Shown: positions 1-12,808, numbered from the stretch's first letter. The stretch is DNA of 64,000 nt from Salinarchaeum sp. Harcht-Bsk1 (GCF_000403645.1 NC_021313.1:2809014-2873013); one strand, 5' to 3'. The notes: generated by a model not told the origin, from the sequence alone. Program-made: numbers and translations.

Positions 1-150
1 GCGACCGGATCCTGCGGATCGAGATCCCGACCAGCGTCCCGCAGGCCGCTGACCCTTCGCACCCCTTGAGCTGCGAACGACCCCCGTGTGAGCGGTTCGC
101 AGATTCGAATTTCGAAATTCGATTTCGCTTTTCGCACTGTATCGCCGGCC
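1..150. other. Left edge, no gene assigned
   Basis: No convincing gene is visible here. One plus-strand frame stays open from the window edge and could hold the end of an upstream gene, but it has no recognisable domain. Confidence 0.3.
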
Positions 151-158
151 TTATTACG
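151..158 (+). promoter_or_regulatory. TATA-like box of carB
   Basis: The sequence TTATTACG lies about 30 bases before ATG 184. That spacing fits a haloarchaeal leaderless transcript beginning at or next to this ATG, and it is the main argument for this start. Confidence 0.5.
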
Positions 159-183
159 ATGTGCGAACTCCGATCCGATAGCA

Positions 184-3552
<3,369 letters not shown>

Positions 3553-3560
3553 ACGCCTCG

Positions 3561-3573
3561 ACCGCTCTGCGGT
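3561..3573 (+). terminator. Possible carB terminator hairpin
   Basis: ACCGC-TCT-GCGGT is a perfect 5-bp stem nine bases after the carB stop, followed by a moderately pyrimidine-rich stretch. It is short and may be chance. Confidence 0.25.
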
Positions 3574-3727
3574 TCGGTCTGTGTTCCTCCCAACGATCGC
3601 GTTCGTTTCTGACGGGAGGTCTCGTTATCGACGATCGCGTTCGCTCCGAACGTTCCTCTCGTTTTGCAGATGGCTCACGTTCTGCAGGGCGGCTTCGTTC
3701 CACCAGTCGTCGTTGGCCAGTCAGCGG

Positions 3728-6328
3728 TTAGCTCACGTACCAGGCGACGACGACCGCGACGAGCGGCACGCCCACGAAGCCGCCGGCGAGCGCCACCTGG
3801 TCGCTGAGTGTTGCGAGTCCTGCGCCGAGTCCGCCGACGGCGGCGAGTCCCAGTCCGAGCACGAGGATTGCGGCACGGCCGGGACCGCTCTCGGCGTTCG
3901 CATCGACTTCGGCGATCGTCTTCTCGATCTCGTCCATCCGACTCTCGACTCGCGTGATCGCGTTCTGGTGCTGCGTGATGCCGACGCTGTCGTCGGGGAA
4001 CTCCTCGACGGCGGTCTCGAGGTCGGCGACGTCTGCTTCGAGGTCCTCGATCGCTGCACCGTGATCGGCACGGAGGTCGTCGAAGGCGCCGTCTAGCTCC
4101 GCGCGATCGGCTTCCGCGTCTTCGACGGTGCTCTCGAGTGTCGCAACGTCGCTCTCGATCGTTGCGAGTTCCTCGGCGTCGGCTGCGTTCGCGTCGATCG
4201 CGTCGAGATCGTCTTCGACGGTCTGGAGTCTGTCCTGGGTGTCCTGGAATCGATCTTCGACGCTTGCTTCGAGCTCCTCGACCCGGCCCCGGAGCGCCTC
4301 GAGGTCCACGGAGAGCGCGTCGACGAGGTCGGGATCGGGCACCTCGCCTTCGAGGTCGCCGACCCGCGACTCGACGTTCTCGATATCCGCTCGCGCTCCG
4401 TCCAGCTCCTCGTCGGCGTCTTCGAGGCGCTCCTCGACGTCCTCGAGGTCGGTGGTCGACGCTGCGTCCTCGAAGTCGGCTTCGACGTCCTCGACCGTCG
4501 TCTCGACCACGTCGACGCGCTCCCGGATCGCGTCGATGGTCGCCTCGTCCACGACGTCGTCTTCGAGCGATTCCACCGCCGACTCGACCGCGTCCACGTC
4601 GTCGGAGAGTGCATCGAGGTCTGTCGAGACGTCCTCGAGCGCGTCGAGATTCTCGTGCAGGTCGTCGACGTCCTCCTGCAGTCCATCGAGGTCGTCATGC
4701 AGTCCGTCGACGTCGTCCGCCAGGGCATCGGTTCGCTCCTCGACTGCCTCCGCTGACGCCGACTGTTCGTCGAGGGAGTCGGCGACCTCGGAGAGCTCCT
4801 CCGCGTCGATTGCCCCGACGCGCTCGGCCATGTCGGCGAGATCCGCGATCGGGGGCAACGCTTCGAGTCTGGCTTCGAGGTCCTCGACGCGCTCGGCGTC
4901 CGGTGTGGCCGCCACCTGCTCCTCGAGATCGTCGGCACGCGATTCGAGCGAATCCGCGACCGTCTCGAGTTCGGTCTGCAGGGCCTCCACGTCGACCCCC
5001 GACGCTCCCGCGTCGCTCTCGTCCTCCACGGCGGCTTCGAGCGCCGAGACGTCCTCGCGGAGCGCGACGAGGGTAGCGACCTCCTCGGCCAGTGCTGCGA
5101 CGTCCTCGTCGAGGGGCTGCTCGTCGTCGATGCCGATGCGGTCTTCGAGGCGCTGCAGACGTTCGCGAAGCTCCTCGCGCTCGGCGTCCAGTTCCGGCGA
5201 CCCGCTCGCGGCACTGGCGCCGGGATCGGATGCGTCTGTGCCCGCAGCAGTGGCCGGCGCCGGGGCGTCGGCACCGCCTTTCTGGGCGGCGTCGGCTCCT
5301 CCACTCGCGGCAGTGCCGGATTCGCTTGCGGCAGTTCCCGAACCGCTCGCGAGTGCGATGGTCGCTGCCGATTCGTCGGCGAGTCCGGTGGCGAAGCCAG
5401 CGGTCGCCGGGTCGGCCTCGGCGCCGTCGGTTTCGATCTGGCTGCCATCCTCGGCCGCGACGAGCGCGCCACGGGCCGCGGCGAACTCGGGATCCTCGGC
5501 GCGGTCGATCGACGCGACCGCGAACGGCAGGTCGACGTCGTCGAGGGCGTCCTCGAGTCGGCCGTCGATGCCCATCGGTGCTGCCGCGCCGGCGACGACG
5601 ATCGGTACTGGCTCGTCCACGGCCGGTGATTCCTCGGCGATCGCGATCGCGAGGTTCGAGAGGAGCGTGTCGTAGCGAAGCGCGAGCGCGCCGGAGTTCG
5701 GATCCTCGAGGTCGGCGTTGGCGCGGAGTTCCGCGACCTCCTCGGGATCGTTGCCGGTCGCACTGGCGATCTCCTGGTCGATCCAGTCGCCGCCCCGGGA
5801 GAGTTCCGAGCGCGAGACGGGGACGCCGGCGACGACGAGCGTCGCGATCGTTCGCGTCCCGTCGACGACGACGCCGAGCCCGGTCGGCGGGGCATCGAGA
5901 GCGTCGTACAGGACGGCGAGGCCGGGTTCGACGGGCGCAGGGTCGTACCCGAGTGCGCTCGCCGCCTCCTCGATCGGGCCCGCGTCGACGCCCGACGGCG
6001 GTGCGTACCGGAGCGGTCCCGATCCCTCGCCGACGAGTCCCCGGAGCAGTGCCTCCACGGCTGCAGGCACGTCGTCGATCGGGAGCGTCGAGTCGGCGGC
6101 GAGCAGTCGCGTCGGCGAGTCGTTCGCGATCGTCGCCACTTCGGGCGCCGCGTCGCCGAGTGCGACGATCCCGTCGTCGGTCTCGATCGACGGCGTGTCC
6201 GCGCCCTCGAGGAAGTCTTCGACGTAGTCGCTTCGATCGACCGCGAGTGCTGCGTTGCGCGCGCCGTCGGTGCCGTCCGCCGTCGCCGCGACGATCCTGG
6301 CGGCCCCGACGTCGAGTCCAGCGGGCAT
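3728..6328 (-). CDS. Actin-fold (DnaK/MreB-like) domain, coiled coil and C-terminal membrane anchor
   Basis: 866 residues in four parts. Residues 1-295 resemble an actin/Hsp70-type ATPase fold: GLDVGAARIVAA at 4-15 (phosphate-1 position), VVVDGTRTIATL at 153-164 (phosphate-2), RGGDWIDQEI at 178-187 (compare GGEDFDNRL of DnaK), IVVAGAAAPMG at 243-253 (adenosine loop). Several loops are degenerate, so ATP hydrolysis is uncertain. Then come an Ala/Ser/Gly-rich linker (about 295-385), about 420 residues of acidic heptad-like coiled coil, and two hydrophobic segments at about 818-840 and 846-865. A TATA-like CATTAAG lies about 27 bases upstream. I infer a membrane-tethered scaffold or cytoskeletal protein; the role is unknown. 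Confidence 0.75.
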   Translation of the reverse strand: MPAGLDVGAARIVAATADGTDGARNAALAVDRSDYVEDFLEGADTPSIETDDGIVALGDAAPEVATIANDSPTRLLAADSTLPIDDVPAAVEALLRGLVGEGSGPLRYAPPSGVDAGPIEEAASALGYDPAPVEPGLAVLYDALDAPPTGLGVVVDGTRTIATLVVAGVPVSRSELSRGGDWIDQEIASATGNDPEEVAELRANADLEDPNSGALALRYDTLLSNLAIAIAEESPAVDEPVPIVVAGAAAPMGIDGRLEDALDDVDLPFAVASIDRAEDPEFAAARGALVAAEDGSQIETDGAEADPATAGFATGLADESAATIALASGSGTAASESGTAASGGADAAQKGGADAPAPATAAGTDASDPGASAASGSPELDAEREELRERLQRLEDRIGIDDEQPLDEDVAALAEEVATLVALREDVSALEAAVEDESDAGASGVDVEALQTELETVADSLESRADDLEEQVAATPDAERVEDLEARLEALPPIADLADMAERVGAIDAEELSEVADSLDEQSASAEAVEERTDALADDVDGLHDDLDGLQEDVDDLHENLDALEDVSTDLDALSDDVDAVESAVESLEDDVVDEATIDAIRERVDVVETTVEDVEADFEDAASTTDLEDVEERLEDADEELDGARADIENVESRVGDLEGEVPDPDLVDALSVDLEALRGRVEELEASVEDRFQDTQDRLQTVEDDLDAIDANAADAEELATIESDVATLESTVEDAEADRAELDGAFDDLRADHGAAIEDLEADVADLETAVEEFPDDSVGITQHQNAITRVESRMDEIEKTIAEVDANAESGPGRAAILVLGLGLAAVGGLGAGLATLSDQVALAGGFVGVPLVAVVVAWYVS

Positions 6329-6499
6329 GGAGCGCCGGTACGGAGCCCACGACTTAATGGGTTCGGAGGATTCGACCGCGTTCCAGTGACGAGAAACCGT
6401 CGCCGACGGTCACCTGCAGCGCCCCGATCTGGGAGCGAGTATCAATTTGCAGATAGCTGTCCGAAATAAACAAGCCCCTGGAGCAAGTGAGATCCAGAT

Positions 6500-7063
6500 A
6501 TGAGCGAGAACGAGGAGCGCGCCTGGGGCCAGTACGCCGAGACGGTCCCCGACGAGCGCGCCCTCGCGGTCTTCACCGGGGCCGAGCCACACACGACGCG
6601 GGAAGTAGCCGAGGCGATGAACGTGACCGAACACACCGCCAGGACCGCGCTCGAGACGCTCCACGAGCGCGGCGACGTCGGGCGGAAGACCGTCCGCGAC
6701 GAGCCAGCGACACTCACCGTCTGGTACCGGAGCCGCACCGCAATCGGCGATGAGCCCGAGGACGTCGAAACCGTCGACGTCGACGCCCGCGTCGACGAAC
6801 TGCTCGCCGACGTCGAGGTGCCGGGGACGAGCGAGATGATGCGGGACTGGCGCGTCGACGCGATTCGCGCGTCGTTCGACCACCTCCGCGAGCAGGAGGC
6901 CGTCAGCGTCGACGAGTTCTTCGAGGACGTGTTCCCAGCCCACCAGGCCGGGTTCGACGACCCCGAGCCGTGGTGGGAGCTGGTTCGCCCGCGGCTCCGG
7001 CGACTCCCTGGCGTGGTCAACCCTGCCTGGGGAGAGGACGTCTGGCGGTACGAAGGGTTGTAG
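6500..7063 (+). CDS. Winged-helix transcriptional regulator
   Basis: 187 residues. The N-terminal 70 residues form a helix-turn-helix of the marR/arsR-like kind (EVAEAMNVTEHTARTALETL followed by a wing near DVGRKTVRDE). The remaining 110 residues have no domain I recognise. The ATG is preceded by AAATAAA about 33 bases upstream, which suits a leaderless transcript. Divergent from the actin-like coiled-coil gene with about 170 bases between them, so it could regulate that gene, but nothing in the sequence proves it. Confidence 0.7.
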   Translation: MSENEERAWGQYAETVPDERALAVFTGAEPHTTREVAEAMNVTEHTARTALETLHERGDVGRKTVRDEPATLTVWYRSRTAIGDEPEDVETVDVDARVDELLADVEVPGTSEMMRDWRVDAIRASFDHLREQEAVSVDEFFEDVFPAHQAGFDDPEPWWELVRPRLRRLPGVVNPAWGEDVWRYEGL

Positions 7064-7148
7064 CGCTGATACCTGGGGTCAGCGGCCGCGAGTCAGCGAG
7101 TGCCGTCCGGTCGTCGCGTAGCGCCACTCAGTCGTCACGCCGAGCCGC

Positions 7149-7901
7149 TCAGTCGTCCCGTCGAGCAGCTTCGAAGACCTCTTCGTGGAGTTCCTCGCAG
7201 GCGCGCTCCATGATCGGCTCCATGTTGACTGTGTCCTCCTGGTTGTACTCGATGAGCGTTTCAAGCGACCCGTCCTTGCCGCGCTCGTACTCGTGCCAGA
7301 GCCGGACTGCGTCGCGCCCCGAGATGTCGGGTCGATCGCGCTCGATGCCGAATCGGCCCTCGACGGCGGAGAGGCCGCCCGAGTACCCGAGCGTGTTGCA
7401 CATCGACATGAGATCGGCATGCGGCAGGTCGATCGAGAGGTCGAACGAGGTTTCGAGGAACGGCACGTCGAACCGCCGGCCGTTGAACGTGACCAGGAGA
7501 CTGGACTCGGTCAGTTCGGCGCGGAGCGTCTCGGCCGCGAGGTCGTGGCCACGGACGAGCGTCTTCGTGTCGCCGTCGCGGTGGATCGAGACGGTCGTCA
7601 CCCGATCGGTGTACTGGTCGAGCCCGGTCGTCTCGATGTCGAGAAACGTCGTCTCCTCGCGAACGTTCTCGAAGAGCCGCCAGTGTTCGGCGTCCGGCAC
7701 GCGATCGGCGAAGAAGTGGGCGTCGCCCCGCTCGAGTCGGCGTTCGGCTTCCTCGACGAACGACTCGATGCGGTCGGCGCGCGTCGGTCCGACGACCTGC
7801 CCCTCGAACTCTGCCCACTCGGTGACGCCCGCTCGCCAGAGTTTCCGCTCGGTCACGTCGCCGACGCCCTCCACCGGCACGAAGCTGTTCTCGATCCGCA
7901 C
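7149..7901 (-). CDS. RNase H-fold (YprB-like) 3'-5' exonuclease domain protein
   Basis: 250 residues. The sequence TFLDIETTGLDQYTDRVTTV near residue 85 is the first DEDD-type exonuclease motif (Asp and Glu), VTFNGRRFDVPFLE is the second, and the third follows near YNQEDTVNM; together these give the RNase_H_2/YprB superfamily pattern. The N-terminal 80 residues contain a helix-hairpin-helix-like start (VEGVGDVTERKLWRAG), suggesting nucleic-acid binding. TTATAT lies about 27 bases upstream of ATG 7901, supporting this start. The substrate is not known; DNA repair or RNA processing are both possible. Confidence 0.8.
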   Translation of the reverse strand: MRIENSFVPVEGVGDVTERKLWRAGVTEWAEFEGQVVGPTRADRIESFVEEAERRLERGDAHFFADRVPDAEHWRLFENVREETTFLDIETTGLDQYTDRVTTVSIHRDGDTKTLVRGHDLAAETLRAELTESSLLVTFNGRRFDVPFLETSFDLSIDLPHADLMSMCNTLGYSGGLSAVEGRFGIERDRPDISGRDAVRLWHEYERGKDGSLETLIEYNQEDTVNMEPIMERACEELHEEVFEAARRDD

Positions 7902-8240
7902 GGGGATCGGTAGGCCCGGCCTCGGATATAAGCTGTCGGGTCGCTCCCCGCCGTGGCGTACCAGTCAGCCGGCGCGAATCGAGTCTGGAGGCGCAACGTC
8001 GCGGGGGAGCAGGCTGCCCGATCGTGAGAGAGCTGGCCTCATCCGAATGTGGGGAAGTGGCCATCCGAACGAAGTGGAAACAGGCCATCCGAACGTGGGA
8101 GAGAAGGCCACCGACCGTCGGGGGATTATAACGATTCTGGCAGAACGGTTTTGCCCTCCCGTTCGGTACTCCTTCGAAGTACCTGCCCGCGGGTGGACGC
8201 ACGCGTTGCTGGGTCCACACCGCACCGTTACCATCACACC
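7902..8240. other. 339-base intergenic region with tandem repeats
   Basis: Holds the promoter of the minus-strand nuclease gene, a group of 24-base direct repeats (8035-8124) and a TATA-like GATTATAA near 8123-8130 pointing to the plus-strand operon. That box is over 100 bases from ATG 8241, so either the operon has a leader or the real promoter is elsewhere. Confidence 0.4.
8035..8124. repeat. Tandem repeat, period about 24 bases, 3-4 copies
   Basis: Copies begin at 8035, 8059 and 8083 with a degenerate fourth at about 8106. The shared core is GGCC(TC)ATCCGAAYG followed by a G/A-rich tail. The array ends beside GATTATAA at about 8123. Regularly spaced copies next to a promoter could be a protein-binding array. 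Confidence 0.55.
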
Positions 8241-8567
8241 ATGCGCCCCGATCGCCGCTCCGTCGTCGCTGGCGCCGCGCTGCTCGGGGTCGCAGTCCTG
8301 GCGCTGCTGGATCCGCTCGGGCTCCGTGCCGCGATCGGCTCCTGGTTTCGCGTTGCGGGTCCAGCATCGGGCTCGACCCGTGCGATCGGGGCCTCGATCC
8401 AGCGTCGTCACGCTACCGTCGATTCGCTGGAAGCTGCGCTGGCTGCCGATCCGACGCTCTCCCTGGCGCTGCTGGCCACGGGTATCGGCGTCGGGCTGAT
8501 CGGGGGAAGCATCGCGGCTTACCTCCACCAGCGTCGCCGCATCCGTCGGGGTGAGCGGGATGCCTGA
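8241..8567 (+). CDS. Small membrane protein, first gene of envelope operon
   Basis: 108 residues. A hydrophobic N-terminal segment after MRPDRRSVVAGAALLGV (about 9-30) and a second membrane helix near 75-95 (LSLALLATGIGVGLIGGSI) flank a 45-residue loop; the C-terminus is basic (RRRIRRGERDA). No family recognised. The stop overlaps the start of the next gene, so the two are probably translationally coupled. The reading frame extends upstream to 8049, but that part lies in tandem repeats and looks non-coding. Confidence 0.6.
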   Translation: MRPDRRSVVAGAALLGVAVLALLDPLGLRAAIGSWFRVAGPASGSTRAIGASIQRRHATVDSLEAALAADPTLSLALLATGIGVGLIGGSIAAYLHQRRRIRRGERDA

Positions 8568-9603
8568 GGTCCCTGCCAGGCGACTCCTCCTGCCCGTGTT
8601 CCTCGTCGCCCTCTCGCTTCTCTTCCTCGCTGCCGTCCCGAGCGGTGCTGGGGCGGCACAACCGCCATGCGCAGACGCCGGAAACGATACCATCGTCGTC
8701 GCCACGCCGCCGGCGGACGATCCGATCGGGCCCGACGGAACGGTCGCCGTCTACCACGGTTCCGAACTCGTCGTCCACCTCTGCCAGTCCGAGAACAGCA
8801 CGCGGACGCTCGACGACGGTGCGCTGCAGTGGGGGACCGTCCTCGAATCGACGGACGAACGGCTCCGAATTCGCGTCGAGGGACCCACCAACGATTCGCT
8901 CGGCACCCTCGTCACGCCAGGGACTGCATCGGGGCCGTCCCTGGCCATCGTCGATCGAACCGTCGAGACCTCGCTCGTGACGGGGTCGATCCCGGTCGCT
9001 TCCGCCGACCAGCGTGCGTCGCTCCGGCGCGCCGAGTCGACGTACGTCCAACGGGAGCGATTGCTCGAACGGCAACTCCAGCGCCTGGAGAACGCGACGG
9101 GGACGGTCGAGGACGGCGGCGAACCGACGGGCGATCCGATCGGTGAGACGATGGCCACGCGTGAGGCGTACCGGAACGCCAGCGAGCAGTTCCGGGCGGA
9201 ACTGTACGCCGTCGCCGACTCATCCGTGGGCGGTCCCGGTAGTGCGGCCGCCCTCCGCGCTCTCGGTGCCCGCTCGACGGGACTCGAGAACCGAACCCGG
9301 CACCGATTGCAGGCACACGATGCGGTCCTCAGGGATCGGCAGCGGTCGCTCACCTGGTCGCTCCGCCTGCGAATCTTCGGAGTCGGCGCAATCGGAATCC
9401 TGATCGGCGGCGTCGCGGGGGCGCTCCTCCCGATCCGACGGGGACGGGCGGCACGCCGTCGACTCGCCCAGGGCGAGTGGACGACATACTCGCGACGGGC
9501 GATACTGCTCCCCGCGGCGGTCGGACTCGTCTTGCTCTGCCTCGGGATCGGCTGGCTCGCTGTGACGTTCGGAGACGTGATCGTCGAGGTGCTGGCGCCG
9601 TGA
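8560..9603 (+). CDS. Secreted/membrane protein with two C-terminal helices
   Basis: 347 residues from ATG 8560 (a GTG in frame at 8551 is also possible). A signal-peptide-like N-terminus (RLLLPVFLVALSLLFLAAV) is followed by a 230-residue extracytoplasmic part with several N-X-S/T sequons, a helical stretch around TYVQRERLLERQLQRLENAT, and two hydrophobic segments near the C-terminus (IFGVGAIGILIGGVAGALLP and AILLPAAVGLVLLCLGIGWL). No family recognised. Overlaps both neighbours by a few bases, so it belongs to one transcript with them. Confidence 0.65.
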   Translation: MPEVPARRLLLPVFLVALSLLFLAAVPSGAGAAQPPCADAGNDTIVVATPPADDPIGPDGTVAVYHGSELVVHLCQSENSTRTLDDGALQWGTVLESTDERLRIRVEGPTNDSLGTLVTPGTASGPSLAIVDRTVETSLVTGSIPVASADQRASLRRAESTYVQRERLLERQLQRLENATGTVEDGGEPTGDPIGETMATREAYRNASEQFRAELYAVADSSVGGPGSAAALRALGARSTGLENRTRHRLQAHDAVLRDRQRSLTWSLRLRIFGVGAIGILIGGVAGALLPIRRGRAARRRLAQGEWTTYSRRAILLPAAVGLVLLCLGIGWLAVTFGDVIVEVLAP

Positions 9604-12600
9604 GGTGGTCTGTTCGCCAGATCGCAGCGGTGATCTGTCTCCTCGCGGTGCTCGGGGCGCTGGGAGCCGCCCCGGCTGGGGCGACCGTTCCCCACGACGG
9701 CGGTGCCTCGTCGCCGGCAGCGGAGTTCGATCTCGGAGCGGCCGCTTCAGCGCTATCCGCCCAGCAGGACTCGTCCGAGCAGGCGGGCGGAAACGGGTCG
9801 ATCGGTTCGGCGGCGCGAAACGGGAGCACGCTCACCCTCTCCACGTCCGTGAATCGGACGGGTGATCTCGGCAACGAGACGACGTTCGCCGTCTCGGTTC
9901 CGGCGGCGAACGGCTCGGCGACGGTCGAGGCGAGCAGATCCGGCGATCGGTACGCCGCTCGCGTTCCGGTGCCCGAGGTCGTCGGTCGAAACGCCACTGC
10001 GAATCTCTCGGCTGCCACTGTCGTCGCGAGTCGCGGGGGGACAGTGGTCGTCGAGGACGCGGCAGATCTTCGCTGGATCGAGCAGACGGGGCCAGCGACC
10101 TTCCGCGCCAGTTCGCTGGCGATTCCCGCCGACGTCCGCGGCATCGGCGACGCGCCCCCGACGCTCGTCGGCGAGGCGAACGGCAGTCGCTTCCCGGCGA
10201 CCGTCGCTGGCGTGGGACCGAACGCGACGCTCCTGCTGTCACCGGGGACGCTCGCAGGCGTCCCGGCGAACCAGTCCATCACGGCGGACGCCGTCCTCGC
10301 GAACGCGACCGTGACGGCGGCCCCGCTCCAGTTCACGATCGGTGATGCAGCTGGCCGTGCAACCGCGATCGCCTACCGTGACGCCGATCCGGTCGTCGTC
10401 CAGCCGCTCGCCCATCCGTCGATCGGCCCCGATCGAATCGCGCTGACGCTGACGACTGGCGATCCGAACGGCCGATATCACGTTCGGATCGCGGACCGAT
10501 CGGGGGTCGTCCCCGTGCCGGCGAGCGTGGTGGGCGCGGGCTCGATCCACGTTCGGGTCGACGAGCCGAACGGAACGACGCTCCTCCAGACGCCGGTCTC
10601 CGCACCGGCACGTCCGACCGTTCAACTCCGCATCGCGAACGGGTCCCTCCACGCGCCGAATCCGGCTGCGATCGAGCCCTACGACGGGCTGCTCCTCCGC
10701 GACGGCAACGTCAGCTACGTCCCCCTCGACGACAGTCTCGCGGCGGGTGAGGAACAGCCGCTCCCGCGCATGCTCTCGGAGCCGAGCACGGACGCGGCGG
10801 CACTCCTCGTCGGCGAGGGCGTCCGGCCGGCCCGCGTCGATCTGACCGTCGTACCACCGCCCACGGGCTCCAGTCCCGATCCGGTGCCAGAGGACCCGGA
10901 CGAGGACGCGTTCGTCTCGCTCTGGCTCGACGTTGGTGCCATCGTCGGACTGCTCTTTCTCGCGATGGTCGGGAGCGTCCTCGCGGTCGCGAGCGTCTAC
11001 GGGCTCCGGCGGCTCTCGCCCGCACGAGCGGCAGCAGCCGGCCCTCGTGCGGTCCTCGGCCACTTCCTCTTCGGCGGGATCGGCGGTGCCGCCTGCATCG
11101 CCGTCCTCCAGTCGCGCTACGGGGGTCCGATACTGGGTAGCGTCGATATCGCTGGGGCCGTCGTCGGCCTCGGCGCACTGCTCGTCGGTGTCTTTCACGG
11201 GGGCCTGACCGCGACCGGCATCAGGCTCGGGCTGGGGACGATCGGCGCCTGGCCGACCCGACGAGTGATCGACGAGACCGCCGTGCCGGTCCGGATCCGT
11301 TTCACGGACGACGAGGACGGGGAGTTGCCCGGCGAGCAAACCGTGGAGGTCGCCCAGGCCACCGACGGTACGATCGTCGAAACCACCCGGCTCGCCGGGA
11401 CGACGACCGAGGTCGAACTGCCCCCGGGGGAGTACGTCGTCCAGGGGCTGACCGCCGAGCGGGAGTCCGAGGCCGTCGACCTGGCCGTGGAGCAACCGAC
11501 GACGCCGACGCCGGATCCGATCCCGGTTCACCTGACGGTCGGCCGCCCCGGTCTCCAGGTCGAGGTCACCGACGCGCAGACGGGCGACGCCGTCCCCGAG
11601 GGGCAGGTAACTGTGACGACCGACCGCGAGGAGACGAAGCAAGCCGACGTCGAAGCGGGGTCGGTCACGACGACGTTGCCGATCGCCACCGGGTCCGTGT
11701 CTGTGGTCGTGGGTGCGCCCGGCTACGACGACGCGACGGTCGAGGTCCCGATCGAGGAGTCGCTCACGACGGTCGACGTGGCGCTCGACCCGTCGTCGGG
11801 CACGCTCGTCGTCTCCGCGCTCGTCGCTGGCGCCCCGATCGCCGACGCCACGGTCCAGATCGAGCCTGCGGTGGAAGACGACGAGGAGTCGAAGTCCGAC
11901 GACGCAGCGGACCCCGACAGCGCGACCTCCACAGAGAGCGTCGCGACGGGCACGCCACCCGAGATCGGCGTCCGAACCGCCGAGGTCGAGACAGACGAGG
12001 ACGGCCAGGCGTCGATCGATCTCCCTGCAGGCCGGTATCGCTGCCACCTGGCACTCGACGGGCCGAACGCCGACCTGTTCGCCGTGCAGGACGGCCAGGC
12101 GACCGTCGAGCCAGACGCCGAAACCTCCGTCGCGGTCTACGCTCGATTCGACTGGGAGCCGGTCGAGCACGTGCAACGCCGGGCGGCCGGCCTCCAGAAC
12201 ACCATTCAGTCAGTCGCCGAAGAGGCGACTGCCGATCCGACGATCCCACTGTACTTCGCCGGCGTGACCGAGGCTCTCATGGAGTGCGTCGCGACCCTCC
12301 CCGACGCTGGCCAGCACTTCGCGACGAGCACGCAGGACCCCGACGAGGTCGCCGAGGTTACCGTCGCGGCCGCGGAGGCTGCGCTCGAGGCCGTCGGCCA
12401 AGCGATGCAGGAGGAGGCAGTTCGCGAGGTGATCACTGCCTCGAGCGAGCCGGTGCGGATTTCGCCACGGCTCGACGCCGACCCCGGTGCGCTCCTCGCG
12501 TATCTCGAACAGGACCTGACGGTAGCGAGCGTCGAGTCCCGGGCCCACGAGGTCGAGGCGTCCCTGGATCGAGCGGCAGAGCGCTTGCGCTCAGTCGCCC

Positions 12601-12761
12601 CCGCCAGTGCAGTCGTGCAGAAGGCAGTCTCGCTCGTCCCGGCGGACGATTCCACGACGCGGGGAGCCGCCATGGAGTTCGCGGCGCTGCTGTTGCTCGA
12701 CGCCGCCGAGCAGTCGCTCGCACGGTCGGCCATCCGGTCGCGATTCGACGGCAGCGCGTGA
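9600..12761 (+). CDS. Large envelope protein: glycosylated ectodomain, membrane region, Ig-like repeats
   Basis: 1053 residues. GTG 9600 overlaps the previous stop by four bases and opens a signal peptide (RWSVRQIAAVICLLAVLGAL); longer starts lack this. Residues to about 440 form a sequon-rich extracellular region (NGS, NRT, NGT, NVS). Three hydrophobic segments follow around 480-590. The next 330 residues contain two or three PEGA/carboxypeptidase-regulatory-like beta repeats (LPPGEYVVQGL, ATGSVSVVVGAPGYDDATV, LPAGRYRCHLAL), then a helical C-terminal 200 residues. I cannot assign a function; with its two partners it may be a surface sensor or assembly complex. Confidence 0.65.
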   Translation: MRWSVRQIAAVICLLAVLGALGAAPAGATVPHDGGASSPAAEFDLGAAASALSAQQDSSEQAGGNGSIGSAARNGSTLTLSTSVNRTGDLGNETTFAVSVPAANGSATVEASRSGDRYAARVPVPEVVGRNATANLSAATVVASRGGTVVVEDAADLRWIEQTGPATFRASSLAIPADVRGIGDAPPTLVGEANGSRFPATVAGVGPNATLLLSPGTLAGVPANQSITADAVLANATVTAAPLQFTIGDAAGRATAIAYRDADPVVVQPLAHPSIGPDRIALTLTTGDPNGRYHVRIADRSGVVPVPASVVGAGSIHVRVDEPNGTTLLQTPVSAPARPTVQLRIANGSLHAPNPAAIEPYDGLLLRDGNVSYVPLDDSLAAGEEQPLPRMLSEPSTDAAALLVGEGVRPARVDLTVVPPPTGSSPDPVPEDPDEDAFVSLWLDVGAIVGLLFLAMVGSVLAVASVYGLRRLSPARAAAAGPRAVLGHFLFGGIGGAACIAVLQSRYGGPILGSVDIAGAVVGLGALLVGVFHGGLTATGIRLGLGTIGAWPTRRVIDETAVPVRIRFTDDEDGELPGEQTVEVAQATDGTIVETTRLAGTTTEVELPPGEYVVQGLTAERESEAVDLAVEQPTTPTPDPIPVHLTVGRPGLQVEVTDAQTGDAVPEGQVTVTTDREETKQADVEAGSVTTTLPIATGSVSVVVGAPGYDDATVEVPIEESLTTVDVALDPSSGTLVVSALVAGAPIADATVQIEPAVEDDEESKSDDAADPDSATSTESVATGTPPEIGVRTAEVETDEDGQASIDLPAGRYRCHLALDGPNADLFAVQDGQATVEPDAETSVAVYARFDWEPVEHVQRRAAGLQNTIQSVAEEATADPTIPLYFAGVTEALMECVATLPDAGQHFATSTQDPDEVAEVTVAAAEAALEAVGQAMQEEAVREVITASSEPVRISPRLDADPGALLAYLEQDLTVASVESRAHEVEASLDRAAERLRSVAPASAVVQKAVSLVPADDSTTRGAAMEFAALLLLDAAEQSLARSAIRSRFDGSA

Positions 12762-12808
12762 GCGCCACCGGTCGTCGAAAACCGATCAGAACGCGGCGTC
12801 CTCGACGC

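Noticed and set aside
4093-5895. 600-codon frame within the coiled-coil gene
   Set aside because: Ser/Arg/Thr-only composition typical of an off-frame reading of a repetitive gene.
10239-12176. 645-codon minus-strand frame opposite the large envelope gene
   Set aside because: Arg/Asp-rich shadow frame without features.
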